In this document: in pieces, positions 17,114-26,596 of the stretch
Layout of the letters: each line of letters starts with the position of its first letter
How positions within the stretch are numbered: the first letter of the stretch is position 1
NCBI RefSeq assembly: GCF_049999945.1
Contig: NZ_JBLYUB010000024.1
Coordinates: 44,746-108,745, forward strand
Reading direction: 5' to 3'
DNA: 64,000 nucleotides
Source: Planosporangium spinosum
GTDB lineage: Bacteria > Actinomycetota > Actinomycetes > Mycobacteriales > Micromonosporaceae
Program-made: the position numbers and the translations under genes
The notes under the pieces: model-generated
Seen by the model: the letters and a program-made list of their open reading frames with translations, nothing else
Databases searched by the model: none
Told to the model about the DNA's origin: nothing

Positions 17114-18434
17114 GCCTTGCTTCCTCCGTACGTCGTCGGGCTGACGGTCTGCCGCACCCCGGCCGCGGTCGGGGGCCAGCACCGGCTGTCGTGGCGATTC
17201 ACGACGCCCGCGCACCCGGTCCATCCGCTGTGCGTGCTGTGATGACTGCCGGACGTCGGTGTAGCCGTCGTTCTTGCCGCATCCCTTGAACTGCTTCATC
17301 GACGCCGCGGTCTGGCCACCGACCATCACCTAGGCCGTGCTGCCGATCTGGACGGCGCCCGGACACCCGGGTGCCGCGCCGGCGGGGCTAGCCCGTCGCC
17401 GGTGCCTTGACCGGACCTGCGATCAGAGCCGCCAGGTAACCGCTCGCTGGCTTCATGTCGCTCGGCCTCTCTTCCGTCGCGTGTCTGCGGCCGTCGCGTG
17501 TCTGCGGTGCAGCGCCATCCCCGCAATGGGGACCAGCGGGTCGACCACGTGTCGGCCCCTATTGCTACGGGCCGCATTGATTGACCGAAACCTCTGCGAC
17601 GACAGATCAATCAACGCCGCACACGGGTGGGAGACGGCGGTGCCGGCCGGGCAGGTCCGTGACCGATGCGGCTGCGCGGCATCCGGGCCGGTGCGAGGCC
17701 TGTTGACGGCATGAACCCAGACGATCGAGACGGACGGGGAGCACCTTTTTGAACAGCCGACCGGAGACGACGACAGCCGCGTGCCGACAATCCGGCGCGG
17801 TGGCGCGGGCTCAACCTGGGACGCGGCCGACCTGGGCCGGCTGATCGCCAACCTGAGATCGGCCGAGCGCCTGAACCGTCCACGCACAGCACCAGGCGAA
17901 TTTCAGGCGCAGGACACGAGAACTACCGCCACGAAGGCCCGGAGGTCCGGAAGGTCCGCATCAGCCGCGTTGCGGCAGCCCAGACAGATGTTCACCGTCA
18001 TCAACGGGAACGGTCGCGGGCACGCCCTGTCGTCGACCCTCGTCACCGCGGACGTCGGGTCTGCCGACGGCTGTCGTGGAGGACGTGCCGTCCGCGCCGG
18101 CCGGCCGGCGCGGAGCGGGACCCAGACGGGCCAGGCACAGCGACGGCTCGACGAACGGTTCCACCTGGTCGACACCCCTCGGGGCCCGCACCTCCGCCAA
18201 CACCCCACGCATCAGACCCAGGTGCAACGAGCACACCACCTCGCGATGCTGCTCAGCGACCTCCCGTTCGAGCGTCACCACCCGCGTCCACGGCTGTCCC
18301 GCCGGCAGAAGGCCGCCAACCGCTACCCATGATGAAAAGGCTCAGTGATGGCGGGGCATCGAACGCCAACGATAACGGAGCCGGGCCTCGGCACGACCCA
18401 CTCGGTCGGGAGTATGTGCGGAAGTCCAGTCCTG
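17114..18434. other. Long region without a convincing gene
   Basis: Several open frames exist on both strands, but none resembles a known protein. Visible structure: a 17-bp tandem duplication (17474-17490 and 17491-17507) and an inverted repeat with 8-bp arms TTGATTGA/TCAATCAA (17577-17584 and 17607-17614) that could be a terminator stem or operator. It probably contains decayed genes. Confidence 0.4.
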
Positions 18435-20735
18435 CTATTCGTGGTCCGGCGTGGCCATCCAGGCGGCGATCTGGGCTCGTGAGGTGAAGCCGAGCTTGTT
18501 GAGGATGTTGCGTACGTGGCTTTCGACGGTGCGTTCGGAGATGAACAGGCGGGCGCCGATCTGCTTGTTGCTCAGACCGTCAGCGACCAGCCGCGCGACG
18601 TCGGTTTCGCGTTGGCCGAGGATGCCCACGCTGGAATAGTCCGGGGCTGCGGCGGCCGGAGGAGGGAGCTCGCGGAGAGCGAGCCGTACCGCGGCCTCGC
18701 GGCTCAACTGCTGTCCGGCGGTGAACTCCGCCCCGAATGTCGCCGGGCCGAGTGCGGCCGTCACCGATGTGGTGGCCTGCGTCAGGGCCGGAGCCATTCC
18801 CGCGTTGATGCGGGCGCCCGCTTCGCCGCGCAGGCTCTCCATCGCCCCGAGGAGCCGTGCTGCCAGCCGTGACTCGCGCGAGGCGGCCGCGCAGCAGCCC
18901 AGCGCGCCGAGCAGGTGGCATTGGGCCACCCGGTCGTCGAGTTGGTGGGCGATGCGCAGCGCTTCGGTGAACCGCTGCTCGGCCTCGGGAAGGTCACCGG
19001 AGAGCAGCGCGGCGAAACCCTGGTTCATCAGCATCATGTCGAGGCTGTACAGGTCGCCCGCTTCGCGGCTGAGCCGGGCACCCTCGGCTGCGGCGGACCT
19101 GACGGTGTCGAGGTCGCCGTCGAGGAGACCGTTGAGCGCCGGGGCCTGGTGCAGCATGAGGGCGGTGCCCAGGTCGTCCAGGTCGGCGGCGGCGACACGA
19201 GCCTGGTCGAGCAGCCGCCTGGCGGACGCGCGGTCGCCGGCCAGGTTCGCCGCGATCGACGCCATGCCCAGCGACTGCGCCAGCGCATCCGGCTGCCCCG
19301 CCGAACGGGCCGCCACCACAGCGCGGTCGAGCGCCGGCAGAGCCGCCGACGGGTCGTTCTGCAGCACGGCGAGGAACCCACGGACGAAGTACGCCCACGG
19401 GTGCGCGACCGGCTCGGCAGTGCGGGCGAGCAGCTCGTCGAGCCACCGCACCCCCTCGGTCGTCGCGCGGGTGAGCCAGTACCAGATCAGGGCGGTAGCG
19501 AGGTCGATTCCGCGCCGGGAGTCGTTGCGGTCGGCGCAGCTGTGCAGGACTGCTCGGAGATTGTCTATCTCCAGTTCCGCCCAGGCCAGCCAGTCGAGCA
19601 GCCGGAAGCGTCCCTCCGCCGCGAACTGCCGACACCGCGCCAGGTAGTGATCGGCGCAGCGCTCCTCGACGATTTCTTCCTCGCCCGCCTCGCGCAGTTT
19701 GTGGCGGGCGTACTCACGCATCGTCTCGTGCAGCCGGTAGCAGGCGGTGCCGGCGACGTCCTCCCTGGTCACCAGCGACTTGTCCAGCAACGACGACAGC
19801 AGGTCGAGCGCATGTGTCGCCGGCAGGTCGTCGCCGCAGCACACCGCCTCGACGTCGTCGAGGGTGAACCGACCGGCGAACCCGCCCAACCTCGCCAGCA
19901 GCGTCCGCTCGGCCGGCGCCAGCAGGTCGTAGCTCCACCCGATCGCGGTGCGCAGCGTCTGATGGCGCGGCAGCGCGGCCCGGCTACCGCCGGTGAGCAG
20001 GTCGAACCGGCTGCTCAGCCGGTCGCGGATCTGCTCGGGGCTCAACGCCCGCGTGCGCACCGCCGCCAGTTCGATTGCCAGCGGCAGCCCATCGAGCCGG
20101 CGGCACACGTCGACGACCGCCGCCTGGTTGTCGGCGGTCAGGTCAAAGCTGCCCGACGCCGCCGCGGCCCGCTCGACGAAGAGCGTGACCGCCTCGTTCT
20201 GGCGCAGCTGGGCGAGAGACTCGTCGGCGTGCGGTGACGGCAGCTGGAGCGGAGGAACGGGCAGCACGTGCTCACCGGCAACCGACAGCGGCTCCCGGCT
20301 GGTCGCGATCACGCGCACCCCCGGCGCCGCCTTCATCACGTCGGTGACGAGTCGGGCGGCCGCGTCGAGCAGGTGCTCGCAGTTGTCGACGACGAGTAGG
20401 AGTTGCTTGTCCTTCAGGTACGAACGGAGCAGGGCCACCGGCTCGGTCGCGGCCTGGTCGCGTAGGCCGAGGGCGGTCATGACGGCGTGGCCGACGAGCG
20501 CCGGATCGGCCAGTTCGGCGAGCTCGACCAGCCAGGCGCCGTCGCCGAAATTTCGCTGGAGGTCGGTCGCGACGCGGACCGCCAGGCGTGTCTTGCCCAC
20601 CCCGCCCGGCCCGACCAGGCTGACCAGCCGCGCGGTGGCCAGCTTCTTGCGGGCCTCGGCCAGCTCATGGCGACGGCCGACGAAGCTGGTCGCCTGGGCG
20701 GGCAGATTGCCCGATCGGTCGGTGGGCTTGGGCAC
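18435..20735 (-). CDS. LuxR-type regulator with NB-ARC-like ATPase and TPR region
   Basis: A 766-aa regulator of the AfsR/LuxR ATPase kind. The N-terminal ATPase carries P-loop GPGGVGKTRLAV (about residues 42-53), Walker B QLLLVVDNCEHLL and the sensor stretch VRVIATSREPL. The middle (about 340-640) is TPR-like. The last 65 residues form a LuxR helix-turn-helix (RETDVARLVADGLSNKQIG, then FISERTVESHVRNIL). It is divergent from the small protein/DUF4386 pair at 20840-21804, separated by about 100 bp, and may control it. The ligand and targets are unknown. Confidence 0.9.
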   Translation of the reverse strand: MPKPTDRSGNLPAQATSFVGRRHELAEARKKLATARLVSLVGPGGVGKTRLAVRVATDLQRNFGDGAWLVELAELADPALVGHAVMTALGLRDQAATEPVALLRSYLKDKQLLLVVDNCEHLLDAAARLVTDVMKAAPGVRVIATSREPLSVAGEHVLPVPPLQLPSPHADESLAQLRQNEAVTLFVERAAAASGSFDLTADNQAAVVDVCRRLDGLPLAIELAAVRTRALSPEQIRDRLSSRFDLLTGGSRAALPRHQTLRTAIGWSYDLLAPAERTLLARLGGFAGRFTLDDVEAVCCGDDLPATHALDLLSSLLDKSLVTREDVAGTACYRLHETMREYARHKLREAGEEEIVEERCADHYLARCRQFAAEGRFRLLDWLAWAELEIDNLRAVLHSCADRNDSRRGIDLATALIWYWLTRATTEGVRWLDELLARTAEPVAHPWAYFVRGFLAVLQNDPSAALPALDRAVVAARSAGQPDALAQSLGMASIAANLAGDRASARRLLDQARVAAADLDDLGTALMLHQAPALNGLLDGDLDTVRSAAAEGARLSREAGDLYSLDMMLMNQGFAALLSGDLPEAEQRFTEALRIAHQLDDRVAQCHLLGALGCCAAASRESRLAARLLGAMESLRGEAGARINAGMAPALTQATTSVTAALGPATFGAEFTAGQQLSREAAVRLALRELPPPAAAAPDYSSVGILGQRETDVARLVADGLSNKQIGARLFISERTVESHVRNILNKLGFTSRAQIAAWMATPDHE

Positions 20736-20839
20736 CGACCGACCGTACTACGCGCCGTGATCTTCACGGCGCAAACACTCAGTACCGGCTCAGTGGTTGC
20801 ACTGATGGCGGCGCGTCATGCGCTCCCTAGATTTTGATC

Positions 20840-21082
20840 ATGACTACGGAACATCCCACCTGGCGCGTGGAGGTCGGCTTTGTCGGCACACCCCCCGTGC
20901 GGCAGATCGAAGCGGCGTCCGGAGTCAGCGCCGTCGAGACCGCCGGTCCGGTCGTGCGCTGCCTCGTCACCGGCAGCTTCCAACCGTTCCTCGAGGCGCT
21001 GCGCGGCCACGAGGTCATCACCCTGCAGTCGACACCGACCGTCGAACCATCGTCATCCCCGCGTGTGGAGGACGGTCTGTGA
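20840..21082 (+). CDS. Small hypothetical protein coupled to DUF4386 gene
   Basis: An 80-aa protein, MTTEHPTWRVEVGFVG onward, with no family recognised and no membrane segment. The ATG at 20840 is preferred; an in-frame TTG lies two codons earlier. Its stop overlaps the start region of the next gene (GTGATGA), so the two should be translated together. It reads like a small soluble beta-rich partner, but no function can be assigned. Confidence 0.6.
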   Translation: MTTEHPTWRVEVGFVGTPPVRQIEAASGVSAVETAGPVVRCLVTGSFQPFLEALRGHEVITLQSTPTVEPSSSPRVEDGL

Positions 21083-21804
21083 TGAACTCTGTTGCGGGCA
21101 CCTCACCGCGCCGGCTGGCCAGGATCGCCGGCCTGCTCTACCTCATGAACATCGTCGGGGGCGCCTTCGCCATCACCGTCGTTCCCGCCATGCTGGTCAC
21201 GGCCGATCCGGCGGCCACGGCGCACAACATCGCGACCCACGAACTGCTCTACCGGTCCGGCCTCGCCGCCCACGTCGTGGTCACCGTGACCAACGTCGGC
21301 CTGGCAATCATCTTCTATGACCTGCTCAAGGTGGTGAACCGGCGGATCGCCCAGCTGGATGTGTTCTTCATCCTGGTCGGCACCGCCATCGAGGCCGCCG
21401 GCCTGGTCAACCAGTTCACTCCGCTGGTCCTGCTGAGCGGCGGACCGTACGGCAAGGCTCTTCCGGCGGCACAGCTGCAGGCGCTGGCGTACCTGCCCGG
21501 CGACCTGTCGGGCATCGACTACACCATCCACACGGTGTTCTTCGGCTTCGACCTCCTCTGCATGGGCTATCTGCTCCTCCGGTCGAGGTTCCTGCCCACG
21601 ACGATCGGTGTCCTGCTGGCGATCGACGGCCTCGCCTACCTGATCTACAGCTTCGCCGACATCCTGGCACCGGGGTTTGCCGCCGAGTTGGTCCCCTGGA
21701 TCCAGCTGCCTGCGCTCCTCGGCGAAGGATCGCTGTGCCTGTGGCTGCTCGTGGCCGGCGTGAACAACGAGCGATGGAAGCAACAGGCAGTCAATCCCCG
21801 TTGA
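21082..21804 (+). CDS. DUF4386 family membrane protein
   Basis: A 240-aa integral membrane protein with six or so hydrophobic segments, including ARIAGLLYLMNIVGG near the N-terminus, which is typical of DUF4386. ATG at 21082 or GTG at 21079. The gene is coupled to the small gene upstream and divergent from a LuxR-type regulator. DUF4386 proteins have no established function. Confidence 0.8.
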   Translation: MNSVAGTSPRRLARIAGLLYLMNIVGGAFAITVVPAMLVTADPAATAHNIATHELLYRSGLAAHVVVTVTNVGLAIIFYDLLKVVNRRIAQLDVFFILVGTAIEAAGLVNQFTPLVLLSGGPYGKALPAAQLQALAYLPGDLSGIDYTIHTVFFGFDLLCMGYLLLRSRFLPTTIGVLLAIDGLAYLIYSFADILAPGFAAELVPWIQLPALLGEGSLCLWLLVAGVNNERWKQQAVNPR

Positions 21805-22111
21805 TCCCCCGGGCGGGACGACCTCCCAGTTGATCACCGGACAGCCCGCGACAAAATCACCGGACATCCCGCGACAAACCTGGCCGGCCGGGCCATCCGG
21901 GAGCGACGAACGACCGCGACACCGGCCGCGGCGACCGGGTCGCCGCGGCCGGCAATCCTGGGGCGGGCTCGGCATCATGGCCGCCGCCGGTGCCTGCCGG
22001 CGCCTGGGCGAGCTGGTCGGCGAGCCCCCTCGCGAAGGAGATCCTGCTTGCTGGGAAGACGGTGTCCGCCGAGGGTGCGCTGGCCGTCAGGTTCTCCTCA
22101 GAGGTCGATCC
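21805..22111. other. Intergenic region with 23-bp tandem repeat
   Basis: It lies between the convergent DUF4386 gene and the gamma-carbonic-anhydrase gene. No gene is seen. It contains the direct repeat at 21833-21878 and GC-rich sequence. Confidence 0.4.
21833..21878. repeat. 23-bp direct repeat, two copies
   Basis: Units 21833-21855 and 21856-21878 differ at one base; each reads ATCACCGGACA(G/T)CCCGCG followed by ACAAA. Such sequence resembles the ends of actinomycete insertion elements, so it may be an IS scar. That is a guess without a transposase beside it. Confidence 0.6.
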
Positions 22112-22639
22112 TCACCGATCGAGCCTGCGCAGCTCGTGCCGGTAGCGCTTGGCGTTGCCGACGTACTCGCGCACTCCGTAGTCGATCCACTCGGCCTGCA
22201 CGGCGGTGTCCATCGGCCGGGGCCGGGCGGGTACGCCGAGCGCCATGTGCCCGGCCGGGACCTCCAGGTCCTCGGGTACGAGCGCCTGCGCGCCGATCAC
22301 CGATCCCGCGCGCACGACGGCACGGTTGAGAACCACCGAGCCCGAGCCGATGAGGCAGCGATCCTCGATCGTGCACCCCTCCAGATGAGCGTTGTGCCCG
22401 ACCACACAGTCGCTGCCGACCACGGTCGGCCACTGCTCGGTGGTGTGCAGGATCGTGCCGTCCTGAATGGATGTACGCTCGCCGATCTCGATGCGCCCGA
22501 AGTCGGCCCGCAGCACCGCCGTCGGCCACACCGACGACCCGGCGCCGATGGTGACATCGCCGATGACGACGGCGTCCGGATGGACATAGGCGTCCGGATG
22601 GATGCGGGGCACCAGGTCACCGAGCGCGTAGACGGCCAT
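22112..22639 (-). CDS. Gamma-carbonic anhydrase / PaaY-like hexapeptide protein
   Basis: A 175-aa left-handed beta-helix protein. Hexapeptide repeats run from IHPDAYVHPDAVVIGD to VIGAQALVPEDL. Putative metal histidines occur in ILHTTEQWP and CVVGHNAHLEG. The family includes carbonic anhydrases and PaaY, a thioesterase that relieves CoA dead-ends in phenylacetate breakdown. As the last gene of the box operon, a PaaY-like rescue role for stalled benzoyl-CoA intermediates fits better than CO2 hydration, but this is inference. Four nt separate it from the amidohydrolase gene. Confidence 0.85.
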   Translation of the reverse strand: MAVYALGDLVPRIHPDAYVHPDAVVIGDVTIGAGSSVWPTAVLRADFGRIEIGERTSIQDGTILHTTEQWPTVVGSDCVVGHNAHLEGCTIEDRCLIGSGSVVLNRAVVRAGSVIGAQALVPEDLEVPAGHMALGVPARPRPMDTAVQAEWIDYGVREYVGNAKRYRHELRRLDR

Positions 22640-22642
22640 TCC

Positions 22643-23503
22643 TCACTCCCCCATCGACAAGCCGGCGTATACCTTCAGCGCGTTCCCGCCGAGTACGGCC
22701 GCGGCGGTCTCGTCGGGCAGCAGTCCGGCGACGGCGCGGGCGTTGGCCGCCGTGCCGGGCACACCAGGCCAGTCGGTCCCGAAGATCCACTTGCGGGCCA
22801 GGCGACCGAGGTCGTACGTGGCGTAGTACTCGGGCAGCCGTTTGGGTGGCAGCCCGGACAGTTCGATCCACACGGTGTCGTTCGACAGCGCGAGGAAGGC
22901 GGCCGCGTCGTACCACCAGCCCCGCCCGCCGTGTGCGAGCACGACGTTCAGCCCGGGAAAGTCCCGTACGACCGGGATGATGAACTGCGGATCGGCGTTC
23001 TCGTTCGCCGCACCGGGGAAGGAGCTCGTGCCACAGTGGACGACGAGTGGGACGCCCCGCTCCTGGAGTACCTGGTACGCCGGATACAGCGCCGCGTCGT
23101 CGCAGCGGAAACCGCCGTGCACGGGATGGAGCTTCAGCGCGGCTGCTCCGAGGTCGAGCTGCCGGCGTAGCTCGGCGGCGATCGGGAAATGCAGGTGCGG
23201 GTTGACGTTGGCTACCGGCCGGAACCTGGCGGGGTTGTATTCGACGATCGGTAGCAGGTCCTCGAAGGTCTGCATGCCGGTCGCCTTGGGGCTGTACTCG
23301 CAGAACAGGAGCGCCACGTCGACGCCCTGGGCGGCGAAGAGCTCGTCGAGGCGCGCCGGGCGCGGCACGCCATCGCCGTCCCAGACGTCCTCCAGGATGC
23401 CGTCGGCGCCGAAGTCCCGGGCCCACCGCAGCCAAGCCGGCCGCAGTGTGTCCAGCATCGGCACGTGGACGTGCGCATCGATGAGCGGGGTGCCGTCGAG
23501 CAT
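22643..23503 (-). CDS. Amidohydrolase-2 family metal-dependent hydrolase
   Basis: A 286-aa TIM-barrel hydrolase. The N-terminal metal motif is LIDAHVHVPM. Further ligand candidates are LKLHPVHGG, VVHCGTSSF, VLAHGGRGWWYD and FGTDWPG. This family includes ACMSD-like decarboxylases and lactonases. The known box pathway needs no such enzyme, because BoxC opens the ring and releases formate. It may handle a side product or a substituted benzoate. It is co-directional between the ferredoxin and the PaaY-like gene. Confidence 0.82.
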   Translation of the reverse strand: MLDGTPLIDAHVHVPMLDTLRPAWLRWARDFGADGILEDVWDGDGVPRPARLDELFAAQGVDVALLFCEYSPKATGMQTFEDLLPIVEYNPARFRPVANVNPHLHFPIAAELRRQLDLGAAALKLHPVHGGFRCDDAALYPAYQVLQERGVPLVVHCGTSSFPGAANENADPQFIIPVVRDFPGLNVVLAHGGRGWWYDAAAFLALSNDTVWIELSGLPPKRLPEYYATYDLGRLARKWIFGTDWPGVPGTAANARAVAGLLPDETAAAVLGGNALKVYAGLSMGE

Positions 23504-23515
23504 GTCGTCGTACTC

Positions 23516-23845
23516 CTACCGGTCCGCGACCATCGGGGTGTCCACGCCGATGCGGCCCGTCTTGTGCGAGCCTCCGGGTGCGCCGATCGGCGCGTCGCGG
23601 CCCGGCAGCACCTCGATGAAGAAGCGACGGTTGTCCTCGACGAAGTCGACGTGTTCCGGGGCGACCCGCCGGTCCTGGCTGATCGCCCCGACCGGGCAGA
23701 CGGGCTCGCAGGCACCGCAGTCGATGCACTCCTTGGGGTTGATGTAGAGCTTGCGCTCCCCCTCGTAGATGCAGTCGACCGGGCACTCCTCCACGCACGA
23801 CTTGTCCATGACGTCGATGCATGGTTCGGCGATGACGTACGGCAT
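23516..23845 (-). CDS. 7Fe ferredoxin, FdxA type
   Basis: A 109-aa ferredoxin. The first cluster motif has cysteines in CIDVMDKSCVEECPVDCIY (a [3Fe-4S]-type arrangement) and the second is CIDCGACEPVCP ([4Fe-4S]). The C-terminal VDFVEDNRRFFIEVLPGRD is typical of actinobacterial FdxA. It lies 30 nt after the FAD reductase gene in the box cluster. Together they probably supply electrons to BoxB in place of the usual fused BoxA reductase. Confidence 0.9.
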   Translation of the reverse strand: MPYVIAEPCIDVMDKSCVEECPVDCIYEGERKLYINPKECIDCGACEPVCPVGAISQDRRVAPEHVDFVEDNRRFFIEVLPGRDAPIGAPGGSHKTGRIGVDTPMVADR

Positions 23846-23875
23846 ATGTGGATCTCCTGATGGACGATGTGCGGC

Positions 23876-24898
23876 CTAGGCCGGGACGGGCAGCGGGGCC
23901 GACGCCGGGCTGTCGGTCGAGTGGCCTGGGAACAGCTGGGCATCGGGGTCGAGGTGCACCGCGGCGTTGTTGACCGCGGTGGCCACCTCGCCGAAGCCGA
24001 CCGTGATCAGGCGGACCTTGCCGTCGTAGTCGGTGATGTCGCCGGCGGCGAAGATGCCGGGCACGTTGGTGCGCATCGCGGAGTCGACCACGAGGTGGCG
24101 GCTGTCGTGCAACTCAAGGCCCCACTCGCGTAACGGTCCGAGGTTGGCGGTGAAGCCGAGGGCCGCAACGAGCCTGTCGCACGGCAGCATGCGCGGGCTC
24201 TCCTCGCCGGTCACGCTGATCTCTACCCGTTCGAGCCGGCCGTCGCCACGGGCCGCGGTGACCTGGGCGTTGGTGATGATCTCCACCGGGGACGCTTTGA
24301 GCCGCTCGACCGAGCCGTGGTGAGCCCGGAACGCGGCGCGGCGGTGCACCAGCGTGACGCTTTTGGCGATCGGCTGGAGCATGAGGGACCAGTCCACCGC
24401 GCTGTCGCCGCCGCCCACCACGACGACGTCCTTGCCTGCGTAGTCGGCGTTGTCCGGTACGAAGTACTCCAGACCCCGGCCGAGGAACTCCTCGCCCGCC
24501 GGCAGCGGGCGCGGCGTGAAGGTGCCGATGCCTCCGGTGACCACGATCGCCCCGGCGGTGATCTCGGTCCCGGCGCTGGTCTTGACCTTGAGCAGGTCGG
24601 GCCGCCCGTCGGCGGGCACGCGGTCGAGCTGCTGTGCCTCCTGGCCCAGCAGGTACCCGGGGTCGTACGGCGCGGCCTGCTCGACCAGATTGGCGATGAG
24701 CCGCCGACCGGAGACCGCGGGTAACCCGGCGATGTCGAAGATCTGCTTCTCCGGGTACATCGCGCTGACCTGGCCGCCGACCTGGCTCAGCGAGTCGACG
24801 ACCGCTGTCCTGAGGCCCCGAACGCCGGCGTAGTAGGCACCGAAGAGGCCGACCGGCCCTGCTCCGACGATGAGCACGTCGACGTCGAGGGAGCTCAT
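23876..24898 (-). CDS. Ferredoxin-NADP reductase, thioredoxin-reductase-like type
   Basis: A 340-aa FAD/NAD(P) oxidoreductase. The FAD motif is VLIVGAGPVGLFGAYYAG, the NADPH motif VVVVGGGDSAVDWS, and the end motif GIFAAGDITDYDGK. The CxxC redox pair of true thioredoxin reductases is absent, which matches the TrxR-like FNR family (YumC type). The ATG at 24898 overlaps the ligase stop (ATGA) and the ferredoxin follows. In this context it most likely reduces the ferredoxin for the oxygenase BoxB. Confidence 0.87.
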   Translation of the reverse strand: MSSLDVDVLIVGAGPVGLFGAYYAGVRGLRTAVVDSLSQVGGQVSAMYPEKQIFDIAGLPAVSGRRLIANLVEQAAPYDPGYLLGQEAQQLDRVPADGRPDLLKVKTSAGTEITAGAIVVTGGIGTFTPRPLPAGEEFLGRGLEYFVPDNADYAGKDVVVVGGGDSAVDWSLMLQPIAKSVTLVHRRAAFRAHHGSVERLKASPVEIITNAQVTAARGDGRLERVEISVTGEESPRMLPCDRLVAALGFTANLGPLREWGLELHDSRHLVVDSAMRTNVPGIFAAGDITDYDGKVRLITVGFGEVATAVNNAAVHLDPDAQLFPGHSTDSPASAPLPVPA

Positions 24899-26496
24899 CC
24901 GCCCGCTCCTTGCATGACGGTGGACTGCTGATCTGTCGGGAGGTCCGTCACGAGCTCGCGGACCCGGAAGCGTTGGAGCTTGCCGGTGGCGGTCTTGGGC
25001 AGCGCGTCGACGAAGACGACCTGCCGGGGCCGCTTGAACGCGGCCAGCCCGTCGCGGCACCACTGGATGAGTTCCTCGGCGGTGACCTCACCGCGGGCGA
25101 CGACGCACGCGACCGGTTTGTCGAGACCGTAGGCGTCGGTGACGCCGACGACGGCCACCTCGGCGACCGCCGGGTGCTCCAGCAGGCGGCTTTCGACCTC
25201 GGCCGGCGACACCCAGATGCCGCCCGCCTTGAGCAGGTCGTTGCTGCGGCCCATACAGGTGTAGAAGCCGTCCGGCGAGCGCACGTAGGTGTCGCCGGTG
25301 TTGAGCCACTCCCCCGCGAACACGGTGCGACTGGCGCCGGCACGGCGCCAGTAGCCAAGGGCGATCGATTCTCCACGCACGTACAGCGCGCCGGGCTCGC
25401 CGTCGGCCACACACGCGCCCGTACCGTCGCGAAGCTCGATGTCGTAGCCCGGCACCGGGCGGCCGGTGGTGCCCGGGCGGATCTCGCCGGGTCGGTTGGA
25501 CACGAAGATGTGCAGCGCCTCGGTGGAGCCGATGCCGTCGATGACCTCGACGCCGAAGCGCCGGGTGAAGGTCTGCTGCAGCGGCGCGGGCAGCGGCTCC
25601 CCGGCAGAGGTACCCAGCCGCACGGAGGCGAAGGTGTCGTCGGGCAGGGCGCTGCCGAGCAGCGCCGCGTAGAAGGTCGGGACGCCGAAGAACAGGGTCG
25701 GCTTGTCGGCGGCCATCCGCTCCGCGGTCACGGCGGGTGTCGGGCGACGCGGCTCGAGCACCGTCGAGGCTCCCACGGACAGCGGGAAGAACAGCGAGTT
25801 GCCGATGCCGTAGGCGAAGAAGAGCTTGGCGATGGAGAAGCAGACGTCGTCCGGCCGGATGCCCAGGACCTGCCGGCCGTAGGTTTCGCAGACGTAACGG
25901 ATGTTGGCGTGGCGGTGCATCGCCCCCTTCGGCGATCCGGTGGTGCCGGAGGTGTAGAGCCACAGCGCCCAGGCGTCCTCTCCGGTGTTGGCAGGCTCGC
26001 GCTGTTGCTGCGGTTGCCTTTCCCCCGCCGCTAACAGCTCGGCCCAGGTCCAGGACGTGACGCCGGCGGGAGCCGCGAGCACCGTGTCGCCATCGCACAC
26101 CAGGTGCCGCAGTTCAGGCGCTGCGGCGACCGCCTGCTGGAACTGCGGCGCGTACTCGGCGCTCGCCACCACCACCGCGGCGCCGGAGTCGGCGATGATC
26201 TGACCGAGTTCCTTCGCTCCCAGCATCGTGGAGACCGGCACGGCCACGAACCCGCCGCAGAAGGCGCCGAGGATGCCGGCGAAGAGGGGAATGTCGTCGT
26301 TGGCGGCGAACACGACGCGGTCGTCGCGCCGCAGGCCCAGGGTGCGCAGGGCGGCGGTGACGGTGCCGACGAGGTCCTCCAGCTCCGCATAGGTGAGCGT
26401 GACCGCACCCCTGCGGACCGCCACCCGGTCACCGAGGCCGTCACGCACGTGGCGGTGGACGAGCCAGGTACCGGCATTGAACTCTGTGTCACTCAT
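24895..26496 (-). CDS. bclA: Benzoate-CoA ligase family protein
   Basis: A 533-aa adenylate-forming ligase. The P-loop-like motif is LYTSGTTGSPKGAMH (about residues 180-195), with IDGIGSTEALHIFVSN (about 315) as in benzoate-CoA ligases, the hinge region LNTGDTYVRSPDGFYTCMGR, and the catalytic lysine in PKTATGKLQRF. The expected reaction is benzoate + ATP + CoA to benzoyl-CoA + AMP + PPi. The start overlaps the stop of a 33-codon ORF and the end overlaps the reductase gene, so it is embedded in the box operon. A hydroxy- or aminobenzoate preference cannot be excluded. Confidence 0.9.
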   Translation of the reverse strand: MSDTEFNAGTWLVHRHVRDGLGDRVAVRRGAVTLTYAELEDLVGTVTAALRTLGLRRDDRVVFAANDDIPLFAGILGAFCGGFVAVPVSTMLGAKELGQIIADSGAAVVVASAEYAPQFQQAVAAAPELRHLVCDGDTVLAAPAGVTSWTWAELLAAGERQPQQQREPANTGEDAWALWLYTSGTTGSPKGAMHRHANIRYVCETYGRQVLGIRPDDVCFSIAKLFFAYGIGNSLFFPLSVGASTVLEPRRPTPAVTAERMAADKPTLFFGVPTFYAALLGSALPDDTFASVRLGTSAGEPLPAPLQQTFTRRFGVEVIDGIGSTEALHIFVSNRPGEIRPGTTGRPVPGYDIELRDGTGACVADGEPGALYVRGESIALGYWRRAGASRTVFAGEWLNTGDTYVRSPDGFYTCMGRSNDLLKAGGIWVSPAEVESRLLEHPAVAEVAVVGVTDAYGLDKPVACVVARGEVTAEELIQWCRDGLAAFKRPRQVVFVDALPKTATGKLQRFRVRELVTDLPTDQQSTVMQGAGG

Positions 26497-26594
26497 AGCA
26501 GCTCCTCGCCTAGCGGCTCGTCGCTCGCGTACGCGCGCGTGCCGTGCTTATGGGTGCGCGTGAACAGGCTGTGCTCGTCGATTCGCTCGCTCAT
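26493..26594 (-). CDS. 33-aa ORF coupled between boxC and the benzoate-CoA ligase
   Basis: The ATG at 26594 lies two nt after the boxC stop, and the TGA overlaps the ligase start in ATGA, so the frame fills the gap exactly. The product begins MSERIDEHSLFTRTHKHGTR and ends with LGEELL. It is charged and histidine-rich, with no signal peptide or membrane segment. It could be a genuine small pathway protein or just a coupling leader that keeps ribosomes moving from boxC to the ligase. A good upstream ribosome site is not apparent, so reinitiation would be needed. Confidence 0.45.
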   Translation of the reverse strand: MSERIDEHSLFTRTHKHGTRAYASDEPLGEELL

Positions 26595-26596
26595 GG

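Noticed and set aside
17474..17507. 17-bp tandem duplication considered as a CRISPR or VNTR
   Set aside because: Only two units without spacers; simple duplication.
17781..18332. Plus-strand ORF of 183 codons, and minus-strand alternatives, before the LuxR regulator
   Set aside because: No recognisable domain and arginine-rich random-like composition. Kept only as a region without a clear gene.
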